From Liolophura sinensis (Eukaryota; Mollusca; Polyplacophora; Chitonida; Chitonidae), in assembly GCF_032854445.1 (NCBI RefSeq), contig NC_088295.1, positions 73,188,028-73,252,027 on the forward strand: a stretch of 64,000 nucleotides of DNA, read 5' to 3'. The translations under genes and the position numbers were made by a program. Under the pieces are notes generated by a model. The model saw only the letters and a program-made list of their open reading frames with translations. It searched no databases and was not told the origin of the DNA. Positions within the stretch are counted from its first letter, which is position 1. The number at the start of each line of letters is the position of its first letter. This document shows, piece after piece, positions 23,210 to 35,074 of the stretch.

Positions 23210-24768
23210 GATTGTGGCTGATGGCGTGTATCCCACCTGCTCGTTTTGTCTGTACTGGTCACTGGAGTTCTCCTGGTACACTTGCGCTAAGGATAACAGG
23301 ATTTCTCCGAGGTAGCTGTGTTATGTGTGTCACAAATACCCACAGAAAGAGCAAACGAAACTTTTACTGTCTAGATAAAACTCGTATCCCCTGTGATCCC
23401 AAAACACCCCTGCGAAAGTACCTACTACAACTGCACTGTGATCGAAGTTAAGATAAAGCTTTTCCGTTTTGTAGAGTATTAAAGCTCTCAGGTAATGAAC
23501 AGAATAGGGTCCGTAGATCTACTGATCCGCCTTCTATGTATATGTGGTTAGACGGCTGACTTTCAAGTCATCAAGTATGTAAGTTGTTAAACAGACTGCG
23601 ACTGTTTCTATGTATAGCACAGCTCATTACGTATTCATTTTTTTAAAATACGCTACTGCAAAAAGTGAGTCAGTAGAAAGAGATGCAGAGAGGACCGTAT
23701 AACAGGAGGATTTTCCCGTCATGCTTCATTGATTTTGAACAGCTGCCTTATTCAACCGTCTACAAAAGGGACAAACCTTTATTTGTGTCGATGATATTTT
23801 CATTATAACATCAAATTTACTCATATATATAAGAAAGATGAGACAAGCAAAAATGCTATGAATAAATGCAGAGATTTACATTTTTTCATGCCGTCATTGA
23901 TAGTTTTTGAATCTAGGTTAATGTGACTTTCAGTTAACGGTAATGTATAGTTTAGAATTCTATATACCGTTCTCAAATTTTTCTCAGACCATAGAGGATA
24001 TGTGGCTTCACAATTTATGTTCCACTGTATTCATGTTTCTATAATAAACGCTTATGCATTGTCGCACATAATACTTTACCAGTTGTCAAATGATCCGTGT
24101 CAATGCTAATTACCCAAGCCACAGGTGCGCTGACTGAATTAGATACGTTCCCTGAGATATGCGGAAAAAGATATAAAAGTATAATGGGGCTGTGGCTGCA
24201 TTCGTGTAAATGACGACGTACTTAATAATAAGTCCAGCTGCTGAATGCCAGTGTTTGAACGTTTATCGACAGCTTTCGTACTATACTTAGCCGTGTAAGA
24301 AATTATACATGCACGCTTAGCCCCGGGGTTTAACATGAATTAATACATGATACAGCCAGTAACAGATCCTCAAAGCATGATATCTGACACGTCGGTTAAC
24401 TTCTCTGTAAATATGGATGAACACGTTGACTATGTAGTTCCCTTCGCGAATGGTACCGACCTTAAACTGATGCTACATCAAACTAACACACCATAGCTCT
24501 CACAATCACCGTGATCAAGGAAAAAAACGGTTTGGATTTAGATATACACCCGTTATTGAAAGGAAATGAGCGACAGCATTTTCAGACATGAGTTGTCAGC
24601 ATACCGGTATCAACATCTGAAAAGTCTTTCAGATGTTGATCTATTTTGGATTCATGTCATTGCTGACAAAAAATAAAAAGAAATCTATAAATTAATATGA
24701 ATTTGTCCTTAGTCACCAGATAACCTATGTATAAATGTCTTACTCTTCTAGCAGATTTATCACATTGC

Positions 24769-24803
24769 ACCGCCCACCCTCCACCCCCACCACCCACCTC
24801 CCA
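24769..24803 (-). promoter_or_regulatory. G-quadruplex-prone tract upstream of tetraspanin A
   Basis: C-rich on the plus strand (CACCGCCCACCCTCCACCCC), so the minus strand has at least five G-runs of three or more with loops of one to four bases. It is about 1.56 kb 5' of the tetraspanin A start codon, on its coding strand. A regulatory role is only inference. Confidence 0.4.
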
Positions 24804-25057
24804 CGAACGCCCACACCAACGCACAATCCCGGTGTCGTATGCTAACTCTGCATGCTTGTCAGATATAGTCCTGTGATCTATCTCTGCATATTAGTGAATA
24901 TATTATGGTATGTATAATGTATACAGAAAAATGGTTAATCTAGATTAAGACTTGGCCTGATCTTTATCTTACTCTATCAGTGTTACTTAAATATAAGTAA
25001 GTTACGACGTCGTTTTCGCCCTCATAATATTATTACGTGTACAGGGAGGTACATTAA

Positions 25058-25311
25058 CACTCAAAAATTAATCTGTTAATATTAACAGAAAGCCTGTTGC
25101 CTGAGAGATACTTGAATGTATTCTGCTATTGTAACATAATATTCTGTCATATTCAACACAATATCTTGTCAGTCCAATAGAATCTTTATGCTGAATGAAT
25201 AGAATATGTGTTATATTTAACAGAATAATCCGCTGCAATGACAGATTACATTCTAGCATCACTCAGACAAGGGACTTTCTGTTAAACTTAGCAGATTGAT
25301 TTTTCTGAGTG
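25058..25311. mobile_element. MITE, TIR family CACTCAAAAA, copy 2
   Basis: 254 bp with ends CACTCAAAAATTAATCTG and GATTGATTTTTCTGAGTG. It aligns through its length with the copy at 9202; both share AGAATCTTTATG and the long inverted ends. Confidence 0.65.
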
Positions 25312-25387
25312 CAGTAAAGCGAATCTCTTTGACTAAGAGACATTGTTTTATGGAACAAAGGCTTGGCGCTGACATACAAATATCTAA

Positions 25388-25683
25388 TAGTGGTCGAGTG
25401 TTAAAGACGCTTGTCTTTCAATCGCTAAGACACACAAGGTGTGAGTTCAAACTCTACCTTCGGCTGGAAATTGGTATACTTCCCAGTTTTTTTAAATACC
25501 GTGTTCGTGGAGCGACAATAAGCAGTCAGTAAGCGGTTGTATGTGGGAAGGTCTTCGGGCAACCTGTAGTTGATCGTGGGCTTTCCTCGCTTTTCCCCTG
25601 ACCAAATTGCTGGCGCTGGTCGTATGAGTGAATATTATTCAGGTGTTCGGGTAATACACAGATCAACTTAAAAGTCTATACTA
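25388..25683 (+). mobile_element. SINE with a tRNA-Leu-like head and a family 1-like tail
   Basis: The head GTGGTCGAGTGTTAAAGACG, TCAATCGCTAAGACACACAA and GGTGTGAGTTCAAACTC resembles a class II (Leu-type) tRNA with A and B boxes. The body and tail (ATGTGGGAAGGTCTTCGGG, GTCGTATGAGTGAATATT, GTAATACACAGATCAA) match family 1. It is a retroposon head rather than a tRNA gene, since no acceptor stem closes. Confidence 0.6.
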
Positions 25684-26130
25684 CAAAGTCTGCGAGATGT
25701 TAAAACATACCTGTGCTTCGTGTTGAAGGAATGGATCACACAGGAATGCACCCCACATTAGAATAGCATGATAAGATAAGAAATTGGTTGTTAATTAAAA
25801 ATATTATTTTTGAGACGAAAATTGAAGATACTGCACTCATCTTAATTTCAAACGGAGACAGCGTGTACAAAAAATATGTGAGTTTCAAAATCTTTCCTTG
25901 CTCACTGCTGGAGGAGTTGATCACACAAAATATATACTTAGTATGAAACAAACAGACGGACGGACGCACACGTTTACGGACGGACTCCTGTTATTCCGAA
26001 ACTCCCACATCCATTTGAAAGGGGGGAAATAGTCTTTCTGCCGATGGGCGTTTAAATTCTGATGTCTTTTTTTTTACGGCAAGAGCATATTAAACGTATT
26101 ATAGAGCTTTCCAGTCGTATATTGAGAGAT

Positions 26131-26829
26131 TTAAAGGAAAAGACCTCAAAAAATCGAAGTAGTCTTCACTAAATACTTAAAACTATGCACAAATATACTT
26201 TCATTTATTTATTTTTTTAGATTTTTGTGACAAAAGTTAAGGGCACTCAAACATTTGAATTCTAATGTGGGCTCTATGGGCCATAATATCAAAGAACTCA
26301 GGAAGATTATCCAAATCTAATCGCCACACTGAATGATGAAATAACTCTTTTTACGTAGGAGTAAAAGATTACTGATATAATGTTCCCCAAAATTTCTTTC
26401 TTCTGGTGAACATCAGGGAAAACAGGTGATGTGACGTCAGAGTTCCTAGATACCGTCAGTATGGCTCATAAAACCCACCATAGTCTTCAAATATTTGAAT
26501 GCCTTTCAGCACTCTTAAAAAAATCTGAAAAAAAAATGAAAACATTTTTGTACATAGTTTTTAGTTTTCTATAAGGAGAACCTTATTTCATATTTTATCA
26601 ATGCGGTTGCTGTGAGTTCAAGTCCAGCTCATGCTGGCTTCCTCTCCGGCTGTACGTGGAAAGGTCTGCCAGCAGTCTGCGGATGGTCGTGGGTTTTTCC
26701 CGCGCTATGCCCGGTTTTCATAATGCTGGCCGCAGTCGTATAAGTGTAATATTCTTGAGTGCGGCGTAAAACACCAGTCAAATAAATAAATAAATAAATA
26801 CTTCATATTTTAGCCCTCTTTTACTTTAA
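26131..26829. mobile_element. MITE-like element with TTAA ends, copy 2, carrying a SINE
   Basis: Starts TTAAAGGAAAAGACCTC and ends CTTTTACTTTAA, about 484 bp once the SINE is set aside. It matches the split copy at 1939-6668 along its whole length, with many substitutions and small gaps. A SINE sits inside it at 26598-26801, flanked by the 11-bp duplication TTCATATTTTA. Confidence 0.65.
26598..26801 (+). mobile_element. SINE family 1, 5'-truncated
   Basis: Body (AGTTCAAGTCCAGCTCATGC onward) and tail ending CAAATAAATAAATAAATA. The 11-bp target duplication TTCATATTTTA lies at 26587-26597 and 26802-26812. The homologous MITE copy lacks it, giving a clean empty site. Confidence 0.85.
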
Positions 26830-28387
26830 CTTCCTTGAGTTTAACGCCGGATATCTATAGGTCACTATTTCGAAATACCCCAAGTATTGGTGATTTAAAT
26901 CTTGTGAAAAATAAACGGCTAAATGCGATAGTCAAATTCGACATTCGAAAACTATACCATCCAAAACCACGAGTTCCAAGTCGAGAATTGCAACTTCCAT
27001 TTCCAAATCAATCTAAAAAATTCGCATTTTTAATTTGTTATTCTTCTTATCTTTATAAGAGTGAAAGGAAAAGAATTTTTATGCAAAAACTTTATTACAA
27101 TAACAGATTTCTATACATGCGATACATCTCATATTAAACATATATAACAAGTATATCAGACAATAATCACATATTCACAGACTATACTTAGTGATATAGC
27201 TCCCTGTGATTATTTCTTATAAATCACTTTAGTCTAAAAGTTTTTACACATACGGAATAACATATATGATTCACGGGGTCTCGGTGCACATACATGTATA
27301 CAGTTAGGCTAGATGGATTTCACATCAAGTCGAATTAAATAAAAACATATGAAAACAAATTAATACTGCATGTTGTTTTTGTGGACAAAGATTTCGGCTC
27401 GGTTTGATATCACAACAATGTATAACGGTACATTGGGTTAGTACTTATGTTCACATCACGCAGATGCACAAGGAAAAACAAATAAGCTGTACGCATTTAC
27501 AAAATCTTTTGTAACATAAAGTTAAATTCAAGATGCTTTAAAACTGGTAAGCGCTGAAACACTAAGTGGAAATATAGATTCTACACTGGAGTCAATCCTA
27601 GTAAAGGCAGATCTGTAATGGCAATATAAAGGTAAAAGTTATCTTTGTATTCTGACCTACATTTTAAGGCTAAATATTTAAATTTTAAAATCAATCCTTG
27701 CGCTTCGGCGTGCTTGTGATGAGACTTACATGTTGACATCTACAGAAAAATCTAAATATATATGTATATGCACACAAACGCATCAATAACACAAGTGATT
27801 ACGAAGTGTACACATATATCCGAAAAACACAATATTTACCAGCGAAACCAGCACAACTTGATATAGATAAGCATTCTTGCACATCGCGACGTAAAACACG
27901 CATTCTTTCTTGTACACGTACTTACCTTTCAAACACTCTTCTCAATGCATGACTATATAAAAGAATAAATCTATCAGTTTTTCAGGACAAAGAAGCAATA
28001 AAAAGTTTTGTCGTCAGATTAGGTAAAAGTATCACATAAAAAGATAAAAGCATTTAATTTGTATATGGGTGTATAAAATAAATTTATTTTTATTTTTTTA
28101 TTTGTAAAAGCCGGCCCAATTTAGAAAATCAATTTAGTTTATTGATAACTGTATTTTACACCTCGATTCCACAAATGTTTCAATTGCTATCCCCTTTCCC
28201 CACTCCCCCTAAATAATTAGCCACCCGTTTCTTCATCGCAGGTTTGTCGTTTAACATGCTCGTTAATTACTGTCTGGTGACATTCTGTTAACTGACCCTT
28301 GGTAATTATGTTCAGAGGGAAAATTTCATACTAATACGGACCTTAAAGTAGGGGAGATAACTTTAGCCATGCTGTCATACTAACAGT

Positions 28388-28540
28388 GTAGCTCATACTG
28401 CCTTCCTCTCCGGTCGTACGTGGAAAGACCTTCCAGTAACCTTTGGATCCAGCCCGGTTTCCTCACACCATAATGCTGGCCGCCGACGAAAAGTGAAAAA
28501 TTCTTGAGTACAGCGTAAAACTCCCATCAAATAAACAGAG
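28388..28540 (+). mobile_element. SINE family 1, 5'-truncated
   Basis: From TTCCTCTCCGGTCGTACGTG to CATCAAATAAAC. It lies between the two tetraspanin genes, about 330 bp past the stop codon of gene B. Confidence 0.75.
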
Positions 28541-28868
28541 ATAAATGAAATGGTCTCCCACAGAATTGTACGTACAACAGCCTTGTACAATGTTCAAGTA
28601 TCGCACAAAATGGCGAATATTACCATTGTCCCATAAACTTGTGAATATTCTGATGTCACATAAACTGGTGATCATTCTCAATGCAATTATGAAACATAAA
28701 ACATAAATTCCTAATATTAAACTTGTGGAAAGTGACTGTAAAACTGTCGTTACTAGGCCTACGTGTATTTCTCTTTGTGCTCATCATTGTACATGTATAT
28801 AGCCTCGTTCACTGACTAAAGCAAGTGATGTTTCTCCTTTCCACACATTTCTCTCTGACTTCCCATCA

Positions 28869-31800
28869 TTAGTCGTACGGTTTTACAGAGTTGTCCTTCC
28901 CCATCTCTTTACAAAGCAAACAGGAGAATATTATCAGGCAGATCTGAAAAAATTAAAATGGAAAGAACGCTGTGAGATAATCTACGGGTAAATCATTTTA
29001 GAAGTCAGACATTACATTTGCTTTGATTGAACACTACCTTTAGCATAAAACAAGTGATAAGTGATTGGGGGAATTCTTAACAACTCCACATATATACGTG
29101 TGTAGGTTTCGCAAAAGAATCACAAAGACGTGCGAACAAATGTACACTGTTCGCCCCATGATATAATATCGAGCCTGTATGTGGACACACATCAAACATT
29201 TAAACATTAGCAACTGTATCTGCACTTGATCTGTAATAGCACGAGACACTTAGGAGCCAAGCCTTGTGATATGTTCTCCAGGAAGATGTTCTCCAGAAAA
29301 CTGACAAGCCCTTGCAATAGAGGTGACATGCACGACTGCATATACATATAGCTCTCGTCAAATCAGCTATGCTTTAAAACAGGAGGTTACTCAGGTACCG
29401 GGTACCTAGGGAGATGCGGTCCATCTCTGTCTAGCATGTTGTCTTACATGCGTGATTTACACTCCAGTACAGCGATGTACACTAATTACGTAAATAGATT
29501 ATTGTCATCCTGCTGTGGGTCGATTCCACGTGCAGATGGCATTTTTATGTAGTAATTTTTTGCCATACCTGAAATATCGCAAGTCCAACACCGACTCCAA
29601 TAAATGCAGCATCGTAAACAAAGACAAAGTCTTCTATGGCTTGATAACATCCCTGAATTAAACAAAAAACATACGTCAAAATCATTAAATAAATACGACA
29701 GACTGATTTAATGTAAAAAGAAAAAGAAAAAAAACAGAGCATTGGAAATATTTCTATAAATCCTTGTGTAATGGTAATAAAGCTCCAAACCTGCGGATGG
29801 TCGTGTGTATCCCCCAGGTCCTGCCCAATTTCCTGTCACTATGATGTTGGCCGCCGCCGTATCAGTGAAATATTCTTGAATACGTCGTAAAACACCAATC
29901 AAACAAATAAATAAATAAGTAATACAACTTTACGACATATATGACCCAGAGATTATCCGCACAAAGCGAGCTCATTGTGTATGCCTGACATATTTAAAGC
30001 AAGCGATCAACGAACGTCTTTCGTATACCTCAACGAATTTCTTTCGTATACCTATATAAATTTTCGAGAACGTAGAGGGCGGTGGCCAATTCTTTGCCAA
30101 ATGACTGTCGGAAAATTAACGTTATTGGTGGCTAAGCGTTATGGTAGGTATGAATGTTTGGGGTTTTACGTCGTACTTGTTTCAGTTAAACGACAACGAG
30201 GAGTCATTAGGTGTGTGTGTGTACAATGACTTCTTATGGCAGGTCGAATCCATACCTCCAAGGTACTGCCGAAGATTTAATATCCCACCCAGTCACATTA
30301 TACTGACACCAGGCCAACCAGATCTGTTTCCTTACTCTCGGTGATGAACGTCAAGCAAGGTAGAAAAAAATACCACTTTGAAGTGTTTTGGTATGGCCCG
30401 ACCCGGGTTTGATCGCAGGTATCTCGACCTCGAGACGGATGCTCTAACCATTAGGCGACCTAAGCGGTCTTACGGTTATGGTCTCAATGCTTACATTCAT
30501 ATAGTTGGAATTATTGGCGGTTGGACTGAAGGTACAGTTGTAGTTGGACGGAGGTGAGAAGTTTGGGAAGGTTCCCTCGACTTTACAACAGGCTACGGGC
30601 GTTGTCAGATTGACGGTTTCTCCCAGATCATCCACGTAGTACGTCCCTGGCCATTTGGTAGCCGTGTCAAAGTCCATGTAATTGTCTACCCCACAGCAGC
30701 TAAACTGAGAACAGAGAAAACAAAATGTTACAAATGGCAGAGATAAAACACAAAAGAAATTAGACAAGTACAGGAGAAACTTCTAACCAGAGAAGCGAAA
30801 GTGTGATATTTGGCAAATGGCCAATATCTTCCCGTTGACACTGGATTATAATATCAGGCATACCTAACTACTGAAGATGAGAGCACTATTACCACTCCTA
30901 TCGAACTGTTTGTATTCTTAGCGGATTTGTGAAGAATTAATCGGCGTAAATATGTATTACCGGCTGGGAAGTGTCCCCCATTCCCACCTCAAAAAAGGCT
31001 CAAAGCATTAACGGTAGGTAAATGATCATCAATAAATACCAGATGTCGAGCTGCGTTTAAAGACAAAACCTAAGAAAATGAAAGAGATAGAATCAAAATT
31101 AGCACCATTCTTCACTAATTTCCCATGTAGCCCATGATTATCAAATTTGAAGGTTCACCAGTATTTAATGTCCATGGATATACCTACCGTCATCATGGCG
31201 AAGTTCCATCCTAAGGATATTATATCCGTGGAATTGAAGCTTACATATCCGTCTCTAATACTTGTCCTCATAGGGCCTTTAATAACATCTCTCATCTAAA
31301 ACATATGCAAAAATTTATCCATTACGTCAGATCAATATGGCAACAGCTAAAAATGAGACTCGTACACAACGCATCATAACCAAATTATATTCCTGAAAAG
31401 ATACATTTTGTTCTATTTTTATTTTTTTTACTCTAAAATTTTGAATTATTATCCAGGATCTTGTACTGTTTATAGGACTTATTATTCGAAGATCTTACAT
31501 CAGAACTGGTATACTGTAAACATCGTGAGTAATATTACTTGATACTCAGCAATGTTAGTACCAACTAAAACCGTTATCAGTAACGGTATATTTCACTCAT
31601 TTATTCTTCACAAGAAATAAAAACTCTTGTGTTAAACTGGGAAAGACATAATATACATACCTCTTCAGTTTTGGCAAACAGCAAGATAACGATGATTACT
31701 TGTGCCAAAAACACCAACGAGATTATGATGGCGTACTGCAATGAGAAGGTAAGAAAATGAGCAACGATCACATCTTAAGAGAAAGGATTCTCAGTGTGAA

Positions 31801-32948
31801 AGATAGTTTTAGTAATAGTCATCACTTTTGGGGAAAGTTTTTTATAAGCAGATATTTCCTTTGTGGAAGAAAATAAATATTTAAGTTTAATCATTAAGAA
31901 AACTCTATAGTGTTTACCTGATTTTAAAATGTAAGTACAGACACCCGGGAAATAACAATTTTCTGCAATTTTGTTGGCAGTTAACATAATTTGCGAAGAT
32001 GGACATAGAATTTCTAGCACGTTGATTTCAGTGTTAAGACAAAATATGAAGCTAGCGTTCACATAGTACTTCAAAACTTCGCATTTTGCATCCGTAATTT
32101 CATACTACAATCGGAAATATCCATAATTTCATACTACAATCGGAAATATGAATTCCAGAGCAGTCGCTGACTCTAGTGACGTGTAAGACTCACCACAATG
32201 AGCATCCACCTCACTTGACAGCACGCTCCGCAGCAGCCCATGATGGAGATGAACAGCAGTATACAGCCCATGATGATCAGAGCCACAGCAACGTCACCCA
32301 GCAGTACACCGAGGTCAAAACCGCTGAGGTCAACATTACCCAGTCCAGCTTGCCCCACTGCGCTGTTCAGCCCTGACAATAGGGGGTTCAGGTACTGGCT
32401 CAACAAATTCTGACCCCATTTCACCAAGGCGCCCAGCACTATCAACACTATTGAGATTATCTGCAAAACAAAAGAGTCAACTTATGTATTGGTTAAGTTA
32501 TTTATGCCCTCGTCGATTCATTTATTGGTAATTTCACACGTTGAACTATTGGATAAATAATCAAGTAAGTTATGATTTAAGTCATAATTCAAGTTACTAG
32601 AATTAATAGCAGGCTCATCCGTTCTCACGTTCATGCGACCATTTGATCGACTGATTACAACGTGAAGCATGCAATATGATGTTGCTTTTTACCAGATATA
32701 CGATCAAGAGGAAGCCTACTATATCGTTATTTCATACAGGGGGTAATGTGACGATTCTGGATGATAATGTTCTAAATAACAAAGAAGCCAAAGTTCTATG
32801 TCACATTTTCTAACATAAAAAAACATCTCGTACAATCTTATAGAACATTTGCAGAAAGGCTATAGTGCCTATGAGCGTAAATACTTACAATGAAGAAGAT
32901 GTTCAAGGAAACAAGAATGAACTTTCCAAATTTCGCTACACAATTCAT
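28869..32948 (-). CDS. Tetraspanin B, 292 aa, seven coding exons
   Basis: Second tetraspanin, head-to-tail with gene A and with the same exon plan. Coding exons: 32948-32889, 32460-32194, 31735-31661, 31295-31188, 30704-30495, 29652-29569, 28943-28869; all introns GT-AG and phase 0; 20+89+25+36+70+28+24 codons then TAA. It starts MNCVAKFGKFILVSLN (TM1 with the polar Asn). TM2 lies at the end of exon 2 and runs into a GCCGACC cysteine cluster. TM3 is exon 3 (FLAQVIIVILLFA). The large loop has SCCGVDNY, a CC pair, NCTF and GC, six cysteines, and several N-glycosylation sequons. TM4 spans exons 6 and 7, and the tail ends KDNSVKPYD. The start ATG has a GCCACC context and lies 17 nt after a strong splice acceptor (poly-T then CTTCAG), so a non-coding 5' exon lies further upstream. 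Exons 3 and 4 are exactly as long as in gene A (75 and 108 nt), supporting tandem duplication. Confidence 0.93.
29790..29918 (+). mobile_element. SINE family 1, 5'-truncated, in tetraspanin B intron 5
   Basis: CTGCGGATGGTCGTGTGTAT through CGTCGTAAAACACCAATCAA with an AAATAAATAAAT tail. Confidence 0.75.
30160..30467 (-). mobile_element. SINE family 2, nearly complete, in tetraspanin B intron 5
   Basis: The tail (reverse complement GGGTTTTACGTCGTACTTG) is at the left and the tRNA-like head at the right: read on the minus strand, GGTCGCCTAATGGTTAGAGC, then a B-box-like GATCAAACCCGGGTC. About 308 bp. Its head stops 27 nt short of the exon 5 donor site at 30494. Confidence 0.65.
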
Positions 32949-33095
32949 GGTGGCTGTGTTTTATTCTGAAGAAAAAAAAAACAAACACTATTTATTCTGA
33001 AAAGAAACAATAAATTCCACAACAAGCTGTCTTGTCAGGGATTTACATAGCAATCGTCAGCCTTTACGCTAGCAATCTCTGTTTACAACATTTAT

Positions 33096-33225
33096 GTATT
33101 TATTTGTTTGATGTTTACTCCATAGTTAAGAATATTTCAGCTATTCGACGACGACCAGCATTATGGTGAGAGGAAACCCGGCGGAGCCCTGGTGAAACCT
33201 ACGACCATCCGCAGGTCGCTGACAG
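33096..33225 (-). mobile_element. SINE family 1, truncated
   Basis: TTATTTGTTTGATGTTTACT, then CCAGCATTATGGTGAGAGG and ACGACCATCCGCAGGTCGC, the reverse complement of tail and middle. About 150 bp upstream of tetraspanin B exon 1. Confidence 0.75.
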
Positions 33226-33384
33226 ACATATTTACAATAGCAAGGCCTGTTAAAAACAAAGGTCAATTAGACAAAGACTCAAGGAAACGACGAAAGTGAG
33301 GCCCGTACACCGTGTAGAGTTTAAATACTGAGTAGCATTCATTGGTAACGCAAATATGTTTGTATTTTCCGCATGTGTGTTCAC

Positions 33385-33562
33385 AGTGACCCAGGAGCCT
33401 CTCACTAATGCGGTCGCTTTAAGTCCTCTCCGGTCGCACATGGGAAGATTTGTAAGCTACCTTCGGATGGTCATTAAGTTTCCTCCGGTCTCTGTCATAA
33501 TGCTGGCCACCGTCGTATAAGTCAAATATTCTTGAGTACGGCGTAAAACACCAATCAACATG
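33385..33562 (+). mobile_element. SINE family 1, diverged
   Basis: GACCCAGGAGCCTCTCACTA to CGGCGTAAAACACCAATCAA; opposite orientation to the copy at 33096. The A box is missing. Confidence 0.75.
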
Positions 33563-33807
33563 ACTATGAAACAACTGCGAAGAGATCATGAACGGTCTGT
33601 TCATGGGGATTTATTACAAAAGTGGTAAAACAATGGTAAAATCTTAACTAAACTCAGAGTAGACGTGTTTTGTACACAATTTATAAACAGGTTTTTAAAT
33701 CAGTATCTGTGGTGTTGTTGAAATTCATCGCACAGTGCACATGATCTAGAACGTATATGTATGCTGACTAATATATCCACATAACATAACCGTTTCACAC
33801 AAGTCAA

Positions 33808-33905
33808 CACTGAATGAGTGTAAAAATCTCATTTTTTACAAAGCACACTAATTCTTCACAAATATTAAATATAAAAATTAGGTTTTACACCGCTCATTTT
33901 CAGTG
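33808..33905. mobile_element. Small MITE-like inverted repeat
   Basis: About 98 bp. The left arm CACTGAATGAGTGTAAAAAT is mirrored by the right arm (ending GCTCATTTTCAGTG), with about 33 imperfectly paired bases. Non-coding; single copy here. Confidence 0.5.
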
Positions 33906-34302
33906 TGTATTCTTTGGTCTGTATTTCGCTTTCACTTTCGTTATTGTAGCCTACAGGTACAGTTCCGATGACCATTGCCCCTGAACACGAGGCTTTGTAA
34001 CCAAATGTTATTTCCTAGCATTTTTTCTGCATTTCTATACACACAAATCACATCAATTGTCCAAGTACAACGTTAGCCCAAGGTACAATACTCATAACTT
34101 TCCTGACTTTACAGCATACAACACGCGTCACTTACCGGATTTTCCATTATAACATAATGGCTTTACTATGCATTGATTTCTAATAATTCAAACCACTTTA
34201 CGAGCTGCACTCCAGAACAGAATTCCGGATGCTTGTTTGCCAAATCAGTATAAATTAGCTTTGCTGCCTTTACAACTTGTAAAGAGAGCAAAGTAGAGCA
34301 TT

Positions 34303-34471
34303 TATTTATTTATTTGTTTGATTGGTGTTTTACGCCGTTCTCAAGAATATTTCACTTAGGCCCTATACGACGGCGGCTAGCATTATGGTGGGTGGAAACC
34401 GGGCAGAGCCCGGGGGAAACCCACGACCATCCGCAGGTCGCTGGCAGGCCTTCCCACTTACGACCGGAGAG
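34303..34471 (-). mobile_element. SINE family 1 with clean target duplication
   Basis: Tail-first on the plus strand (TATTTATTTATTTGTTTGATT) and truncated at the head. The 12-bp duplication AAGTAGAGCATT lies at 34291-34302 and 34472-34483, so the insertion is fairly recent. Confidence 0.85.
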
Positions 34472-34756
34472 AAGTAGAGCATTAAATATATACTCATCAT
34501 AAACATATATATTGTTGAATAAAGCTGCAAGAAGAATGCGCGGAGCTCTTAACATTATTACTGGGTAGTGACTAAATTGTTGATAGAATAGTTGATAGAT
34601 TTGCGGTGGTGTGTCATCCGCCGTTACATTTTCAGGGCATTGTACAGATTGCAGTACGTTTGTGTTCAGGAGGACATTAGTCAGAAAATATTGCTTCGAT
34701 TTTCACTGATGCTTGTCGACGTGGCTGTTTGCACAGTCAAACCACTTGTCTGCCGC

Positions 34757-34905
34757 CAGTATGCGGGAAACTTTATCAGTAACTTGCCGAAGGTCGATGG
34801 TTTAACCCATTTACACCGGATTCCTCCACTCAAAAAACTGATTGCCATTGTATATGTTAGCAAGTTTGGGGCATAACGTTGAGTAACAATCAAATAAATC
34901 AGAAG
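34757..34905 (+). mobile_element. SINE family 3-like element
   Basis: AACTTGCCGAAGGTCGATGG, CCGGATTCCTCCACTCAAAA and AACAATCAAATAAATCAG resemble another common invertebrate SINE body (recalled). The head is not clear. Confidence 0.45.
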
Positions 34906-35000
34906 AGAATCATTCACGCAGCCATAATTTTCTGTTTAACTCAAGTTACTGGATAATGAGGAAGTAACGTATCTAGTTTCCTCCGAAATGCTCACAATCC

Positions 35001-35074
35001 GTAAGCTGTACTCTGATCACTGACGATTTGGGGCCTCGTAAGTTGTAGTCTGGTCACTGACGATTTGGGGCCTC
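35001..35074. repeat. 37-bp tandem duplication
   Basis: Two units sharing TCACTGACGATTTGGGGCCT with a few substitutions before it. Confidence 0.8.

Larger units (their letters stand above)
23210..28868. other. Spacer between the two tetraspanin genes
   Basis: The promoter of gene A and the 3' end of gene B should lie here. Recognisable content is the G-rich tract, a MITE pair member, three SINEs and the TTAA MITE. 23300-24760 and 26830-28380 show no further gene-like signal. Confidence 0.5.

Noticed and set aside
25388-25460. Functional tRNA-Leu gene
   Set aside because: Resembles one, but the stems do not close well by eye and a SINE body follows directly. tRNAscan would settle it.
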